Shown: piece after piece, positions 7,398-15,284 of the stretch
Layout of the letters: the number at the start of each line of letters is the position of its first letter
Position numbering within the stretch: position 1 is the first letter of the stretch
Source of the DNA: Clostridia bacterium
GTDB taxonomy: Bacteria > Bacillota_A > Clostridia > Oscillospirales > CAG-272
Assembly: GCA_017630995.1 (NCBI GenBank)
Contig: JAGBUD010000083.1
Coordinates: 1 to 17,017, forward strand
Length of the DNA stretch: 17,017 bases
Direction: 5' to 3'
The notes under the pieces: model-generated
What the model was told of the DNA's origin: nothing
Seen by the model: the letters and a program-made list of their open reading frames with translations, nothing else
The model's database searches: none
Program-made: the position numbers and the translations under genes

Positions 7398-8034
7398 CAG
7401 CAAGCTTTTATCTCTTGAAGAACAGGTTTTTGAATCGCTCGAGGAGGAAATTCTCTCGGGAAAACTCGCACGGGGTGCCTCTCTTGGCGAAATTGCGCTT
7501 TCAAAGCGCCTCGGAGTCAGCAGAACGCCCGTGCGTGCGGCAATAGCCAGACTCGCCGAGGACGGACTTATCGAAAGCGTGGCTAATAAGGGCGCTGTTG
7601 TTGTCGGTATCACCAAGGACGACCTTGTGGATATTTACAGAATACGCGTGCGCCTTGAGGGGCTTGCTTCGGCAACCGCAGCTGAAAAAATAACCCCGGA
7701 GGGTTTGAAATCGCTTCTTGATTTCGTTGAGCTTTCGGAGTTTTATATAAGCAAAAAGGATACTGAAAAATTAAAGGAGCTTGATTCGGAGTTTCACGAA
7801 ACGATATACAAGGAAACGGGAAACCGTTTGCTTTGCAAAACTCTCTCGGAGCTTCACAGAAAAATAAAAACGTACCGCAAGCTTTCCCTAACCGTTCCGG
7901 GCAGACTTGAGCGCTCGGTCAGCGAGCATAGAGAAATCTATGAGGCGATAGCGGCGGGAGACGCCAAGCTTGCAGACAAGCTGACGTCTTTACACATAGA
8001 ACGTGCGCTTGAAAATATGCTTTGCGCACTTTAA
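7387..8034 (+). CDS. GntR-family transcriptional regulator, FadR/FCD subfamily
   Basis: A 215-residue regulator. The N-terminal winged helix-turn-helix (about 9-74) contains LGVSRTPVRAAIARLAEDGLI. The C-terminal all-helical FCD effector domain (about 78-210) has the metal/carboxylate quartet Asp133, His137, His181 and His203. FCD domains usually bind small organic acids, often through a divalent metal; citrate or 2-oxoglutarate would fit the operon, but this is a guess. The ATG at 7387 lies inside the end of the citrate synthase gene, with GAGGGGA at 7374-7380, so the two are translationally coupled. The aconitase start follows 12 bases after its stop. Its position between enzyme genes, and the TTGTATACAA site at the operon's start point, support autoregulation. 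Confidence 0.9.
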   Translation: MKIDSKLLSLEEQVFESLEEEILSGKLARGASLGEIALSKRLGVSRTPVRAAIARLAEDGLIESVANKGAVVVGITKDDLVDIYRIRVRLEGLASATAAEKITPEGLKSLLDFVELSEFYISKKDTEKLKELDSEFHETIYKETGNRLLCKTLSELHRKIKTYRKLSLTVPGRLERSVSEHREIYEAIAAGDAKLADKLTSLHIERALENMLCAL

Positions 8035-8046
8035 GAGGATATAAAA

Positions 8047-9978
8047 ATGGGACTTACCATAACGCAAAAGATAATTAAGAATCACCTTGTGTCGGGTGAG
8101 ATGGTTGCAGGCACAGAGGTGGGATTGAAAATAGACCAAACGCTCACCCAAGACGCAACGGGCACGATGGCATATCTTCAGTTTGAGGCTATGGGCACGA
8201 AAAGAGTTAAAACGGAGCTTTCCGTTGCCTATATCGACCATAACACGCTTCAAGCGGGATTTGAAAATGCAGACGACCACAGATATATTCAAACCGTGGC
8301 GTATAAGCACGGAATAAGATTTTCGCGTCCGGGTAACGGAATCTGCCACCAAGTGCATCTTGAACGCTTTTCCGCGCCCGGCAAAACCCTTATAGGCTCC
8401 GATAGCCATACGCCGACTGCGGGCGGAATAGGAATGCTCGGTATGGGTGCGGGCGGTCTTGACGTAGCCGTAGCTATGGGTGGCGGCGCGTACTATATAA
8501 CAATGCCGAAAATAATCCATATCAACCTCGTCGGCAAGCTTTCCGATTACGTTGGTGCAAAGGACGTAATTCTTGAGGTTTTGAGGCTTCTTGGTGTTAA
8601 GGGCGGTGTCGGCTCCGTTATAGAATACGGCGGAGAGGGTGTTCGCAGCCTATGCGTTCAAGAAAGGGCAACTATAACGAATATGGGCGCGGAGCTTGGT
8701 GCAACAAGCTCGATATTCCCGTCTGACGAAAACACACGTGAGTTTCTGCGCGCGCAAGGAAGAGAGGAGTGCTTCGTTTCGCTTTTTGCCGACGACGACG
8801 CAGTCTATGACGCTGAATACACTATAGACCTCGGCGCACTCGTTCCGCTTGCCGCTTGCCCTCACAGCCCCGATAACGTCAAGCCCGTGTTAAATCTTTC
8901 GGGCAAAAAGATAGATCAGGTTTGCATTGGATCTTGCACGAATTCCTCAATTTTGGATATGCTTACGGTTGCGGCAATGCTAAAAGGAAAAACTGTTCAT
9001 TCAGACGTATCTCTTTCCATATCTCCCGGCTCAAAGCAGGTATACACAATGCTTGCCGAGTGCGGTGCGCTTGCCGACCTTATCTCCGCGGGCGCGAGAA
9101 TACTCGAATGCGCTTGCGGCCCTTGTATCGGAATGGGATTTTCTCCCAAATCAAAGGGCGTTAGCCTCCGTACTTTCAACAGAAACTTCCTTGCGAGAAG
9201 CGGCACTGCCGATGCAGAGGTTTACCTCGTTTCTCCCGAAACTGCCGCCGCATCTGCAATAGCGGGCGTTTTCACAGACCCGCGAGAGCTTGGATTTGCA
9301 CCCAAAATAGAGCTTCCCAAGAGCTATCTCATAAACGACAACCTCATTGATATGCCCGCACCGATAGAGAGTGCAGATTCTGCCATAGTCGAGCGAGGAC
9401 CTAATATCAAGCCCATTCCGATAGGAAAGGCACCCGATTCAAATCTTGATTGCAGCGTTGTCCTCAAGGTTGGAGATAATATAACTACCGACCATATTAT
9501 GCCTGCGGGTGCAAAAATTCTTCCTTACCGTTCAAACGTTCCGAAGCTTTCGGAATTCTGCTTTACGGTTTGCGATAAGGATTTCCCCGAAAGAGCCAAA
9601 GCAATCGGCGGCGGAATTATTCTCGGCGGTCATAATTACGGTCAAGGCTCATCGCGTGAGCATGCCGCGCTCGTGCCGCTTTATCTGGGAATAAAGGCGG
9701 TTATTGCAAAGTCGTTTGCAAGAATTCACGTTGACAACCTCATAAACTTCGGAATAGTTCCGATGACGCTTGAAAACGAGGCTGATTACGACGCGGTTTC
9801 AGAGGGCGACGAAATATACGTTGAGGGATTTGCCGAGGCGATAGCCGAGTCGAACAGAGCATTTTTGGTCAACAAAAAAACGGGGGCAAGGCTCCCCCTC
9901 GTGTTAAATTTGACCTCTCGCCAGAGAAAAATACTTCTCGCGGGCGGTATGCTTAACTATACAAGGCAGTCTAACTAA
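8047..9978 (+). CDS. Aconitate hydratase (aconitase)
   Basis: Cytoplasmic [4Fe-4S] enzyme that converts citrate to isocitrate via cis-aconitate. At 643 residues it is the short clostridial/homoaconitase-like form, shorter than the roughly 900-residue AcnA. The cluster ligands are Cys297 (in GSCTNS), Cys357 and Cys360 (in CGPC), with the spacing seen in mitochondrial aconitase. The substrate motif GSDSHTPTAGG is present, and the C-terminal swivel domain carries GDNITTDHIMPAG and GQGSSREHA, including the active-site arginine. AGAGGA at 8034-8039 precedes the ATG by seven bases. It lies between the regulator and isocitrate dehydrogenase in one operon. Homoaconitase or isopropylmalate isomerase activity cannot be excluded from sequence, but the single-chain form and neighbours favour aconitase. 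Confidence 0.92.
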   Translation: MGLTITQKIIKNHLVSGEMVAGTEVGLKIDQTLTQDATGTMAYLQFEAMGTKRVKTELSVAYIDHNTLQAGFENADDHRYIQTVAYKHGIRFSRPGNGICHQVHLERFSAPGKTLIGSDSHTPTAGGIGMLGMGAGGLDVAVAMGGGAYYITMPKIIHINLVGKLSDYVGAKDVILEVLRLLGVKGGVGSVIEYGGEGVRSLCVQERATITNMGAELGATSSIFPSDENTREFLRAQGREECFVSLFADDDAVYDAEYTIDLGALVPLAACPHSPDNVKPVLNLSGKKIDQVCIGSCTNSSILDMLTVAAMLKGKTVHSDVSLSISPGSKQVYTMLAECGALADLISAGARILECACGPCIGMGFSPKSKGVSLRTFNRNFLARSGTADAEVYLVSPETAAASAIAGVFTDPRELGFAPKIELPKSYLINDNLIDMPAPIESADSAIVERGPNIKPIPIGKAPDSNLDCSVVLKVGDNITTDHIMPAGAKILPYRSNVPKLSEFCFTVCDKDFPERAKAIGGGIILGGHNYGQGSSREHAALVPLYLGIKAVIAKSFARIHVDNLINFGIVPMTLENEADYDAVSEGDEIYVEGFAEAIAESNRAFLVNKKTGARLPLVLNLTSRQRKILLAGGMLNYTRQSN

Positions 9979-10010
9979 ATCATAACTATTAATAGCGAAA
10001 AGGATAAAAA

Positions 10011-11180
10011 ATGGAAAACTACAATAAAAATCTTGACGCAGCTTGCGAAAAGTTTAGAAAAATTCTCGAGGATCAGCTCCGCAGAGTTGAGGATATGAAG
10101 TCACAGGGCGATTTTGTTGATTATTCTTCTCTTGATAAATTGGTAATAGGCGTTTGCGGCGGTGACGGCATAGGCCCTATAATATCAGAGGAAGCGGAAA
10201 GAGTCTTGAAGTTCATACTTTCCGACCTCGTTTCTGCAGGAAAGGTTGAATTTAAAACCATAGACGGACTTACAATCGAAAACAGAATTAAGGTTGGAAA
10301 GGCTATCCCCGATGACGTTATGGCGCAGCTTAAATCCTGCCACATAATTCTCAAAGGCCCCACGACCACTCCGCAAAAGGGTTCCGGAATGCCCAACATA
10401 GAGTCAGCAAACGTTGCGATGAGAAAGGCACTCGACCTTTTTGCTAACGTTCGTCCCGTCAAGGTGCCCGAGGAGGGAATTAACTGGGTAATTTTCCGCG
10501 AAAATACCGAGGGCGGATATGCCGTCGGCTCTTCGGGATTTAACGTAACCGAGGATCTCGCCGTCGACTTTACCATAACCACAAAGCAAGGCTCTGACAG
10601 AATAGCAAGACTTGCATACGACTATGCAAGAAAGAATAATATGGGCAGAGTTTCTCTCGTAACAAAGGCAAACGTAATAAAGACAACCGACGGAAATTTC
10701 CTTGAGGACTGCCACAAGGTTGCAGACCTTTATCCTGATATCGTAACTGATGAGTGGTATGCCGACATTATGACGGCAAAGCTCGTTGATAAGAAGCGTC
10801 GCCGTGATTTCAAGGTGCTGCTTCTTCCCAACCTTTACGGTGACATTATCTCCGATGAGGCTGCTGAGTTTCAAGGCGGTGTCGGAACGGCGGGCTGCGC
10901 AAACATAGGTAAAAAATACGCAATGTTTGAGGCTATTCACGGCTCCGCGCCTCGAATGATAAACGAGGGCAGAGGAAAGTTTGCCGATCCTTGCTCAATG
11001 CTTCGTGCTTGCGTTATGCTTCTCTCTCACATAGGACTTCAAGAAAGAGCTGATAAGCTTGAGCGCGCCCTTGATATATGCTCGTTTGAGGAGAAAAAGC
11101 TCACCATAACGGGAAGAGAAGGTGGAGCTACGTGCAGCGAATTCGGCGAATACGTTATGCAGACGCTCAAAAGCCTTTAA
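10011..11180 (+). CDS. icd: Isocitrate dehydrogenase
   Basis: Cytoplasmic beta-decarboxylating dehydrogenase that converts isocitrate to 2-oxoglutarate. It has 389 residues. Family features are GGDGIGP (50-56), the substrate loop ENTEGGYAVG, the catalytic lysine region VTKANVIK, the metal-binding NLYGDIISDEAAE, and the nucleotide loop HGSAPRMI starting at His310. Two oddities stand out. A charged, probably helical extension of about 40 residues precedes the first core strand. The cofactor loop has Arg315-Met316 where E. coli NADP-IDH has Lys344-Tyr345, plus about three extra residues before the following DP, so NAD versus NADP use is unclear. AAAGGA (9998-10003) lies seven bases before the ATG. 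Third enzyme of the citrate branch. A 3-isopropylmalate dehydrogenase is less likely given the neighbours. Confidence 0.88.
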   Translation: MENYNKNLDAACEKFRKILEDQLRRVEDMKSQGDFVDYSSLDKLVIGVCGGDGIGPIISEEAERVLKFILSDLVSAGKVEFKTIDGLTIENRIKVGKAIPDDVMAQLKSCHIILKGPTTTPQKGSGMPNIESANVAMRKALDLFANVRPVKVPEEGINWVIFRENTEGGYAVGSSGFNVTEDLAVDFTITTKQGSDRIARLAYDYARKNNMGRVSLVTKANVIKTTDGNFLEDCHKVADLYPDIVTDEWYADIMTAKLVDKKRRRDFKVLLLPNLYGDIISDEAAEFQGGVGTAGCANIGKKYAMFEAIHGSAPRMINEGRGKFADPCSMLRACVMLLSHIGLQERADKLERALDICSFEEKKLTITGREGGATCSEFGEYVMQTLKSL

Positions 11181-11194
11181 TAAGTAGCAAAAAT

Positions 11195-11257
11195 ACGGCG
11201 ATGTAATACAATTACTAATGTAAGAAATGCATTTTTTTGCATTCCACAGCCGTTTTT
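11195..11257 (+). terminator. Possible branched terminator after icd
   Basis: ACGGC (11195-11199) and TGT (11202-11204) can pair with ACAGCCGT (11246-11253), enclosing an inner AATGCA/TGCATT hairpin (11226-11243), with T5 at 11253-11257. A second GCCGTTTTTGT copy follows at 11270-11280. The stem is imperfect and long-looped. Apart from this and the promoter, the 222-base gap 11181-11402 shows no gene. Confidence 0.4.
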
Positions 11258-11340
11258 GTCCCGATTATTGCCGTTTTTGTGAATAAAAACAATAAAAAAA
11301 CAAAAAGTTAAAAAATTTTTAATAAATATTCACCAAAGTG

Positions 11341-11370
11341 TTGACATTTCGACAATTTGTGTGCTATAAT
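11341..11370 (+). promoter_or_regulatory. Promoter of the small membrane protein gene
   Basis: TTGACA (11341-11346), 18-bp spacer, TATAAT (11365-11370). Both hexamers are perfect; it lies about 33 bases before the start codon. Confidence 0.88.
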
Positions 11371-11402
11371 CAAATTAAATCTATGAAAGGAGATTTTGAA
11401 CG

Positions 11403-11630
11403 ATGGATAATAAGAATCTTATACGTTTCTTGCTCACCTTTTTCTTAGGCTGGATTGGAGCTCTCATCATTAACTTCACTTCCTTTAAGCCTGAAGGTTA
11501 CAAGTGCAGAGTTCTCGCTTATCTCTTGCTCGGTATGGTTACCTTTGGTATCTATCCTTTGGTTGCTTCTATCTGCAACTTCACATTTGATCCTAGCAAG
11601 GAAAAGAATATCGGTTACGTTAAGGAGTAA
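11403..11630 (+). CDS. Small TM2-like membrane protein
   Basis: A 75-residue protein with two predicted membrane helices (about 7-26 and 37-58) separated by a short polar turn containing KPEGYKCR, and a charged C-terminal tail. The FFLGWIGA segment and overall hairpin resemble TM2-domain proteins, which are small helical-hairpin membrane proteins without an agreed bacterial function. AAAGGAG at 11386-11392 and a consensus promoter directly upstream, plus a strong terminator directly downstream, show it is a separately expressed single gene. No signal-peptidase site is apparent. The product is likely inserted in the cytoplasmic membrane. Its function is unknown and neighbours give no clue. Confidence 0.8.
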   Translation: MDNKNLIRFLLTFFLGWIGALIINFTSFKPEGYKCRVLAYLLLGMVTFGIYPLVASICNFTFDPSKEKNIGYVKE

Positions 11631-11670
11631 TTCATATTTGAATTGTCTTTCCTACATATAACCAATATAT

Positions 11671-11702
11671 AAAAAACTGCTCGGCTTTCCGAGCAGTTTT
11701 TT
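11671..11702. terminator. Bidirectional terminator between the small membrane gene and tcdA
   Basis: Perfect 14-bp stem AAAAAACTGCTCGG (11671-11684) / CCGAGCAGTTTTTT (11689-11702) with a CTTT loop. A-run on one side and T-run on the other make it work in both directions. It ends 20 bases from the tcdA stop and serves both convergent units. Confidence 0.95.
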
Positions 11703-11722
11703 ATGTTTCAAGCCTAAATTAA

Positions 11723-12454
11723 TCAGACTGTTTTTGATATAATGTCGCGGATAACCTCGGCAGCTAATGCAAGTCCTGCCGATGAGGGAACCGTTGCTAT
11801 GCTTCCGGGGGCGTGTCGCACCGTCGCGGTGTCGGTTTCGTCCTTTACGATTGCCTTTATCTGTGGCTCCTCGGAATAAACGACCTTTAGCTTTTTGATT
11901 TTTCTGCGCTTGCATTCGTTGCGTATAACCCTCGCAAGCGGGCAAACAGACGTCTTGTAAATATCTGCAACCTTGAATGCGGTGGGGTCAAGCTTCCCGC
12001 CCGCGCCCATTGATGAAATTATCGGAACTCCGAGCGAGGTTGCTTTCTCTATCAAGTATAGCTTTGCGGAAACGCTGTCTATGGCGTCAATAACGTAATC
12101 GTATGCGGAAAGTTCGATTTTGTCGGCTTCTTCCTCGCAGTAAAAGAGGGGTATCGGAGTTATTTTGGCATTTGGGTTTATATCCTCGGCATGCGCCCTC
12201 GCAACGTCTACCTTGAGCTTGCCCAGCGTTGATATTTTTGCAAGAAGCTGGCGGTTGAGGTTGGTCTCGAAAAAAACGTCAGGGTCAACAACCGTTATGT
12301 TTTCAACGCCCGAGCGCACGATTGCATCAAATGCGTGCCCGCCAACACCGCCAATTCCGAATATTATAACCCGTGCTTCCTTTAGTTTTTTCATTGCGTC
12401 TTCTCCGAGCAAAAGCTCCGTACGTGAGAAGGCGTTGTTTTTTTCTTCATTCAT
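11723..12454 (-). CDS. tcdA: tRNA threonylcarbamoyladenosine dehydratase (ThiF/E1 family)
   Basis: ATP-dependent E1-like enzyme that dehydrates t6A37 to the cyclic form ct6A in ANN-decoding tRNAs. It has 243 residues from the ATG at 12454, the size of the TcdA group. Visible are GIGGVG (33-38), the Rossmann fold for ATP, VVDPDVFFETNLNRQL with the E1-family Asp/Arg elements, DAIDSVSAK, and the TcdA-type stretch LDPTAFKVADIYKTSVCPLARVIR. In that stretch a Cys replaces the Asp common in TcdA (DPLAR). An upstream in-frame start would extend it into nagA but has no support; the ATG follows the nagA stop by one base, with AAGGGG upstream. Co-transcribed with nagA, with no obvious functional link. 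MoeB/ThiF proteins are the alternative, but no sulfur-carrier genes are nearby. Confidence 0.85.
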   Translation of the reverse strand: MNEEKNNAFSRTELLLGEDAMKKLKEARVIIFGIGGVGGHAFDAIVRSGVENITVVDPDVFFETNLNRQLLAKISTLGKLKVDVARAHAEDINPNAKITPIPLFYCEEEADKIELSAYDYVIDAIDSVSAKLYLIEKATSLGVPIISSMGAGGKLDPTAFKVADIYKTSVCPLARVIRNECKRRKIKKLKVVYSEEPQIKAIVKDETDTATVRHAPGSIATVPSSAGLALAAEVIRDIISKTV

Positions 12455-12455
12455 A

Positions 12456-13511
12456 TTAGAATTCGCCCCTTGCGATTGACTTGATAAGATTGAAGCTATC
12501 GTCAACGATTATGAAGTCCGCATCGTATCCAACCTCGATTTTTCCCTTATTAAGTCCCATAAGACGCGCGGGATTTTCCGTCGCCATCTTAACTGCGTCG
12601 TATTCGGGAATTCCAAAGGATATCGCACATTTAACGCAATCAAAAAGGGTGGAGGTTGAGCCTGCCAAATTTCCCGTTTCGGTAAGTGCGGTGCCGTCTT
12701 TAACGGTGATTTTCTGTCCACCGAAGGAATAAATTCCGTCGCCGAGTCCCGTTGCTCTCATAGAGTCGCTGATAAGGATTATTCTGTCAGTGCCGAAAAT
12801 CTTTATAAGCATTTTTACCGCCGCAGAGTGAACGTGCTTTCCGTCGCATATAAGCTCTGCACAAACCCCGTCGCTAACGCAGCCGGCGCCGATTGGGCCG
12901 GGTGCTCTGTGATGAATGGGAGGCATAACGTTATAGGTATGAGTGAGCTTCTTGGCGCCGAGGTCAAATGCTCTTTTTGCCGTATCGAAGTCGGCATCCG
13001 TGTGACCTAAAGACACAACTGCGGGGCATGCCTTGATGAATTCCTCGCTTCCCTCGCACTCGGGTGCTATCGTAACGGTCTTTACGTTTTTGCACTTTGA
13101 AAAAAGCTCCATTGAAGGCGGGAGAATGTATTTTTCGTTCTGTGCGCCCTTGTATTTCTTGTTTATAAACGGCCCTTCCATATGAAATCCCGGAATGCTT
13201 GCGCCGTGTCCGAAGCTTATATCTCTGTGCGTAGCTTCGATAATTTCTTCCTCGCTCATCGTCATTGTGGTGGGATACCAGGTTGTGATACCGGATTGAA
13301 GCTGAAAATCTGCCATTTCGGGAAGATTTCCCTCCATTGTGTCAAAGCCTATGCAGCCGTGGCTATGGGTATCGATGAGTCCGGGGTAAATCTTTGCGCC
13401 GCCGAAATCCTCACCCGAAATATTTGTTTTTCCTATTTCAACTATCTTACCGCCGTCAACGGTTATGTCGGTGATTTTTCCGTATAGTTTGACGTTTTTT
13501 ATAGCTTTCAT
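12456..13511 (-). CDS. nagA: N-acetylglucosamine-6-phosphate deacetylase
   Basis: Cytoplasmic amidohydrolase of amino-sugar use and cell-wall recycling: it converts GlcNAc-6-P to glucosamine-6-P and acetate. At 351 residues it is slightly shorter than the usual 370-390. Visible are the small beta domain at the N terminus; GLIDTHSHG with metal-type His49 and His51; GFHMEGPFIN with the metal-binding Glu; SLGHTDAD; THTYNVMPPIHHR; and the catalytic Asp in ILISDSMRATG. The ATG at 13511 has a strong CTCCTTT (AAAGGAG on the minus strand) at 13522-13528. First gene of a two-gene unit with tcdA. The usual partner nagB is not in the window. Confidence 0.93.
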   Translation of the reverse strand: MKAIKNVKLYGKITDITVDGGKIVEIGKTNISGEDFGGAKIYPGLIDTHSHGCIGFDTMEGNLPEMADFQLQSGITTWYPTTMTMSEEEIIEATHRDISFGHGASIPGFHMEGPFINKKYKGAQNEKYILPPSMELFSKCKNVKTVTIAPECEGSEEFIKACPAVVSLGHTDADFDTAKRAFDLGAKKLTHTYNVMPPIHHRAPGPIGAGCVSDGVCAELICDGKHVHSAAVKMLIKIFGTDRIILISDSMRATGLGDGIYSFGGQKITVKDGTALTETGNLAGSTSTLFDCVKCAISFGIPEYDAVKMATENPARLMGLNKGKIEVGYDADFIIVDDSFNLIKSIARGEF

Positions 13512-13528
13512 AAAATAAAATCTCCTTT

Positions 13529-13574
13529 CCGCCTCCGAGGTGGGCGGTTATAAGCAGTGAAATCTTCCGATTTC
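13529..13574 (-). promoter_or_regulatory. Paired inverted repeats in the nagA leader
   Basis: Between the nagA promoter and start are two inverted repeats. GAAATC-TTCC-GATTTC lies at 13559-13574; as minus-strand RNA it is a 6-bp stem with a GGAA loop. CCGCC/GGCGG (13529-13533 with 13543-13547) lies immediately upstream of the Shine-Dalgarno. They could be an operator or leader hairpins; their role is unknown. Confidence 0.35.
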
Positions 13575-13626
13575 GCGATTCATATTATTAATCTTACAAT
13601 AGAAATGAAAACTTATCTCTGAAATA

Positions 13627-13655
13627 ATTATAGTATATTTTCTATAAAAAGTCAA
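13627..13655 (-). promoter_or_regulatory. nagA-tcdA promoter
   Basis: On the minus strand: TTGACT (13655-13650), 17-bp spacer, TATAAT (13632-13627). It gives a leader of roughly 110 bases before nagA. It is back-to-back with the comM promoter, with eight bases between the two -35 boxes. Confidence 0.85.
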
Positions 13656-13663
13656 TAAAGTAC

Positions 13664-13692
13664 TTGTTTTGAAAGAGAAAATATTATATAAT
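13664..13692 (+). promoter_or_regulatory. Promoter of the ComM/YifB gene
   Basis: TTGTTT (13664-13669), 17-bp spacer, TATAAT (13687-13692), 33 bases before the start codon. The -10 is perfect and the -35 is moderate. Confidence 0.7.
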
Positions 13693-13724
13693 TGAAGCAA
13701 TAATTCGAAAGAGGTTTTTGACGT

Positions 13725-15269
13725 ATGCTTTCAAAGGTTTATAGCTCCGGTGTTTTGGGAATAGACGGCTATGAGGTCATCGTTGAATGCAGCGGGTGGG
13801 ACAGAATTCCGAGATTTGATCTTGTCGGTCTTCCCGACGCTTCTGTTAAGGAAGCTAAAAACAGAGTGCAATCAGCGTGCGAAAATAGCGGAATGAAGTT
13901 TCCCGCTCTTGATATAATGGTCAACCTTGCGCCCGCAAATATCAAAAAAGAGGGTGCCTCATTTGACCTTGCAATCCTTGTTTCAATACTTCAATGTGAC
14001 GGAAAAATTCCACACGGGTGCGACCTTTCCGATAAAATGTTTGTCGGTGAGCTTTCGCTTTCCGGTGAGCTTCGCGCACTTGGCGGAATTCTTTCAATGG
14101 CAATTCTTGCGAAAAACATAGGCAAAAGGGAAATATACGTTCCCCACGAAAATGCAGGTGAGGCCGCTATAGTTGACGGAATAACCGTTTACGGAGTTAA
14201 GACGGTTCGCGAGCTTGTTGAGCACCTTAAAGGAAAAGAGAAAATTCAGCCCACGCTTTCGGATAAGGAAAGCTTTAATTTCAGCGAAAGAAATACCGAG
14301 CTTGATTTTGCAGACGTAAGAGGTCAGCTCAAGGCAAAACGCGCGCTAGAGATTGCCGCTGCGGGCGGACATAACGTGCTTATGATAGGCCCTCCGGGTG
14401 CGGGAAAATCTATGCTCGCAAAAAGATTGCCCACAATTCTTCCCGACCTTACTCTTTCCGAGGCGATTGAAACTACAAAGGTTCATTCTATTGCAGGTCT
14501 TTTGAAAACAAATCTTGTAACCACGCGTCCGTTCAGATCCCCTCACCACACAACCAGCCCTATCGGACTTGTAGGCGGAGGCGCCATTCCACGACCCGGT
14601 GAAATTTCGCTTGCGAATAACGGTGTGCTTTTCCTCGATGAGCTTCCCGAATTTTCAAAGGTCGTAACAGAATCCTTGCGTCAGCCCCTTGAGGACGGAA
14701 CGGTAACCGTAACCCGTGCAGCCGCAAAGCTCACTTTCCCCACCACGTTTATGCTCGTTTGCGCGATGAATCCCTGCAAATGCGGATATTTCGGTGATCC
14801 CTCGCGTGAATGTACGTGTAACCCCAACGATATAAAAAGATATCTTGCAAAGGTCAGCGGTCCGCTGCTTGACAGAATTGATATAGAAATAGAGCTTCCT
14901 GCAGTTTCGTATAACGAAATATCGGGAAATTCCGCCCCCGGCGAAAGCTCTGCGCAAATACGTGAGCGGGTTAACGCGGCAAGAAGATTTGCTGCCGAAA
15001 GATTTGCGGCAGGCGGTGACAATTCAACCGCTTTGAACGCAAAAATGTCGCCCTCAATGATAAGAAAATATTGTTCTCTCGGAGAGGAAGCCTCCTCGCT
15101 TATGCGCACTGCGTTTGAAAGCCTTGGATTATCGGCAAGAGGTCACGATAGAGTGTTGAGAGTTGCAAGAACTATTGCCGATCTTGACGGGATGCTTGAG
15201 ATAAATGCCGACCATATTGCAGAGGCAATAATGTACCGTTCGCTTGACAGAAAATATTGGAAACGCTGA
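13725..15269 (+). CDS. comM: ComM/YifB-family AAA+ ATPase (Mg-chelatase-like)
   Basis: A 514-residue, full-length member of the YifB/ComM family. ComM is a hexameric helicase that promotes branch migration when incoming DNA is integrated during natural transformation; in other bacteria the role is less clear. The N-terminal Lon-like/ChlI domain (about 20-170) includes the family stretch FDLVGLPDASVKEAKNRV. The AAA+ core has Walker A GPPGAGKS (222-229), Walker B LFLDE with Asp305-Glu306, and PFRSPHHTTS. A cysteine cluster follows (CAMNPCKCG, then CTC), then the C-terminal Mg-chelatase domain with LARSRGHD-like LSARGHDRVLRVARTIADLDG. AAAGAGG at 13708-13714 precedes the ATG by ten bases. Monocistronic in appearance. 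It is often mis-annotated as magnesium chelatase; no chlorophyll or cobalamin genes are near. Confidence 0.92.
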   Translation: MLSKVYSSGVLGIDGYEVIVECSGWDRIPRFDLVGLPDASVKEAKNRVQSACENSGMKFPALDIMVNLAPANIKKEGASFDLAILVSILQCDGKIPHGCDLSDKMFVGELSLSGELRALGGILSMAILAKNIGKREIYVPHENAGEAAIVDGITVYGVKTVRELVEHLKGKEKIQPTLSDKESFNFSERNTELDFADVRGQLKAKRALEIAAAGGHNVLMIGPPGAGKSMLAKRLPTILPDLTLSEAIETTKVHSIAGLLKTNLVTTRPFRSPHHTTSPIGLVGGGAIPRPGEISLANNGVLFLDELPEFSKVVTESLRQPLEDGTVTVTRAAAKLTFPTTFMLVCAMNPCKCGYFGDPSRECTCNPNDIKRYLAKVSGPLLDRIDIEIELPAVSYNEISGNSAPGESSAQIRERVNAARRFAAERFAAGGDNSTALNAKMSPSMIRKYCSLGEEASSLMRTAFESLGLSARGHDRVLRVARTIADLDGMLEINADHIAEAIMYRSLDRKYWKR

Positions 15270-15284
15270 TTTTATTCGTTGATA

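Noticed and set aside
6642..7616. 324-residue open frame antisense to the citrate synthase and GntR genes
   Set aside because: It crosses two well-supported genes, shows no family motif, and its composition is that of a reverse-frame shadow.
11455..11661. Second open frame overlapping the small membrane protein
   Set aside because: It starts inside the TM2-like gene without a Shine-Dalgarno and has no conserved feature.
12455..12505. Upstream start extending tcdA by 17 residues into nagA
   Set aside because: It would overlap nagA coding sequence without a ribosome binding site; the ATG at 12454 directly follows the nagA stop and fits the family's N terminus.
13725..15269. Magnesium chelatase for tetrapyrrole synthesis
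   Set aside because: The domain order and FDLVGLPDASVKEAK signature are those of YifB/ComM; no chlorophyll or cobalamin genes are nearby.
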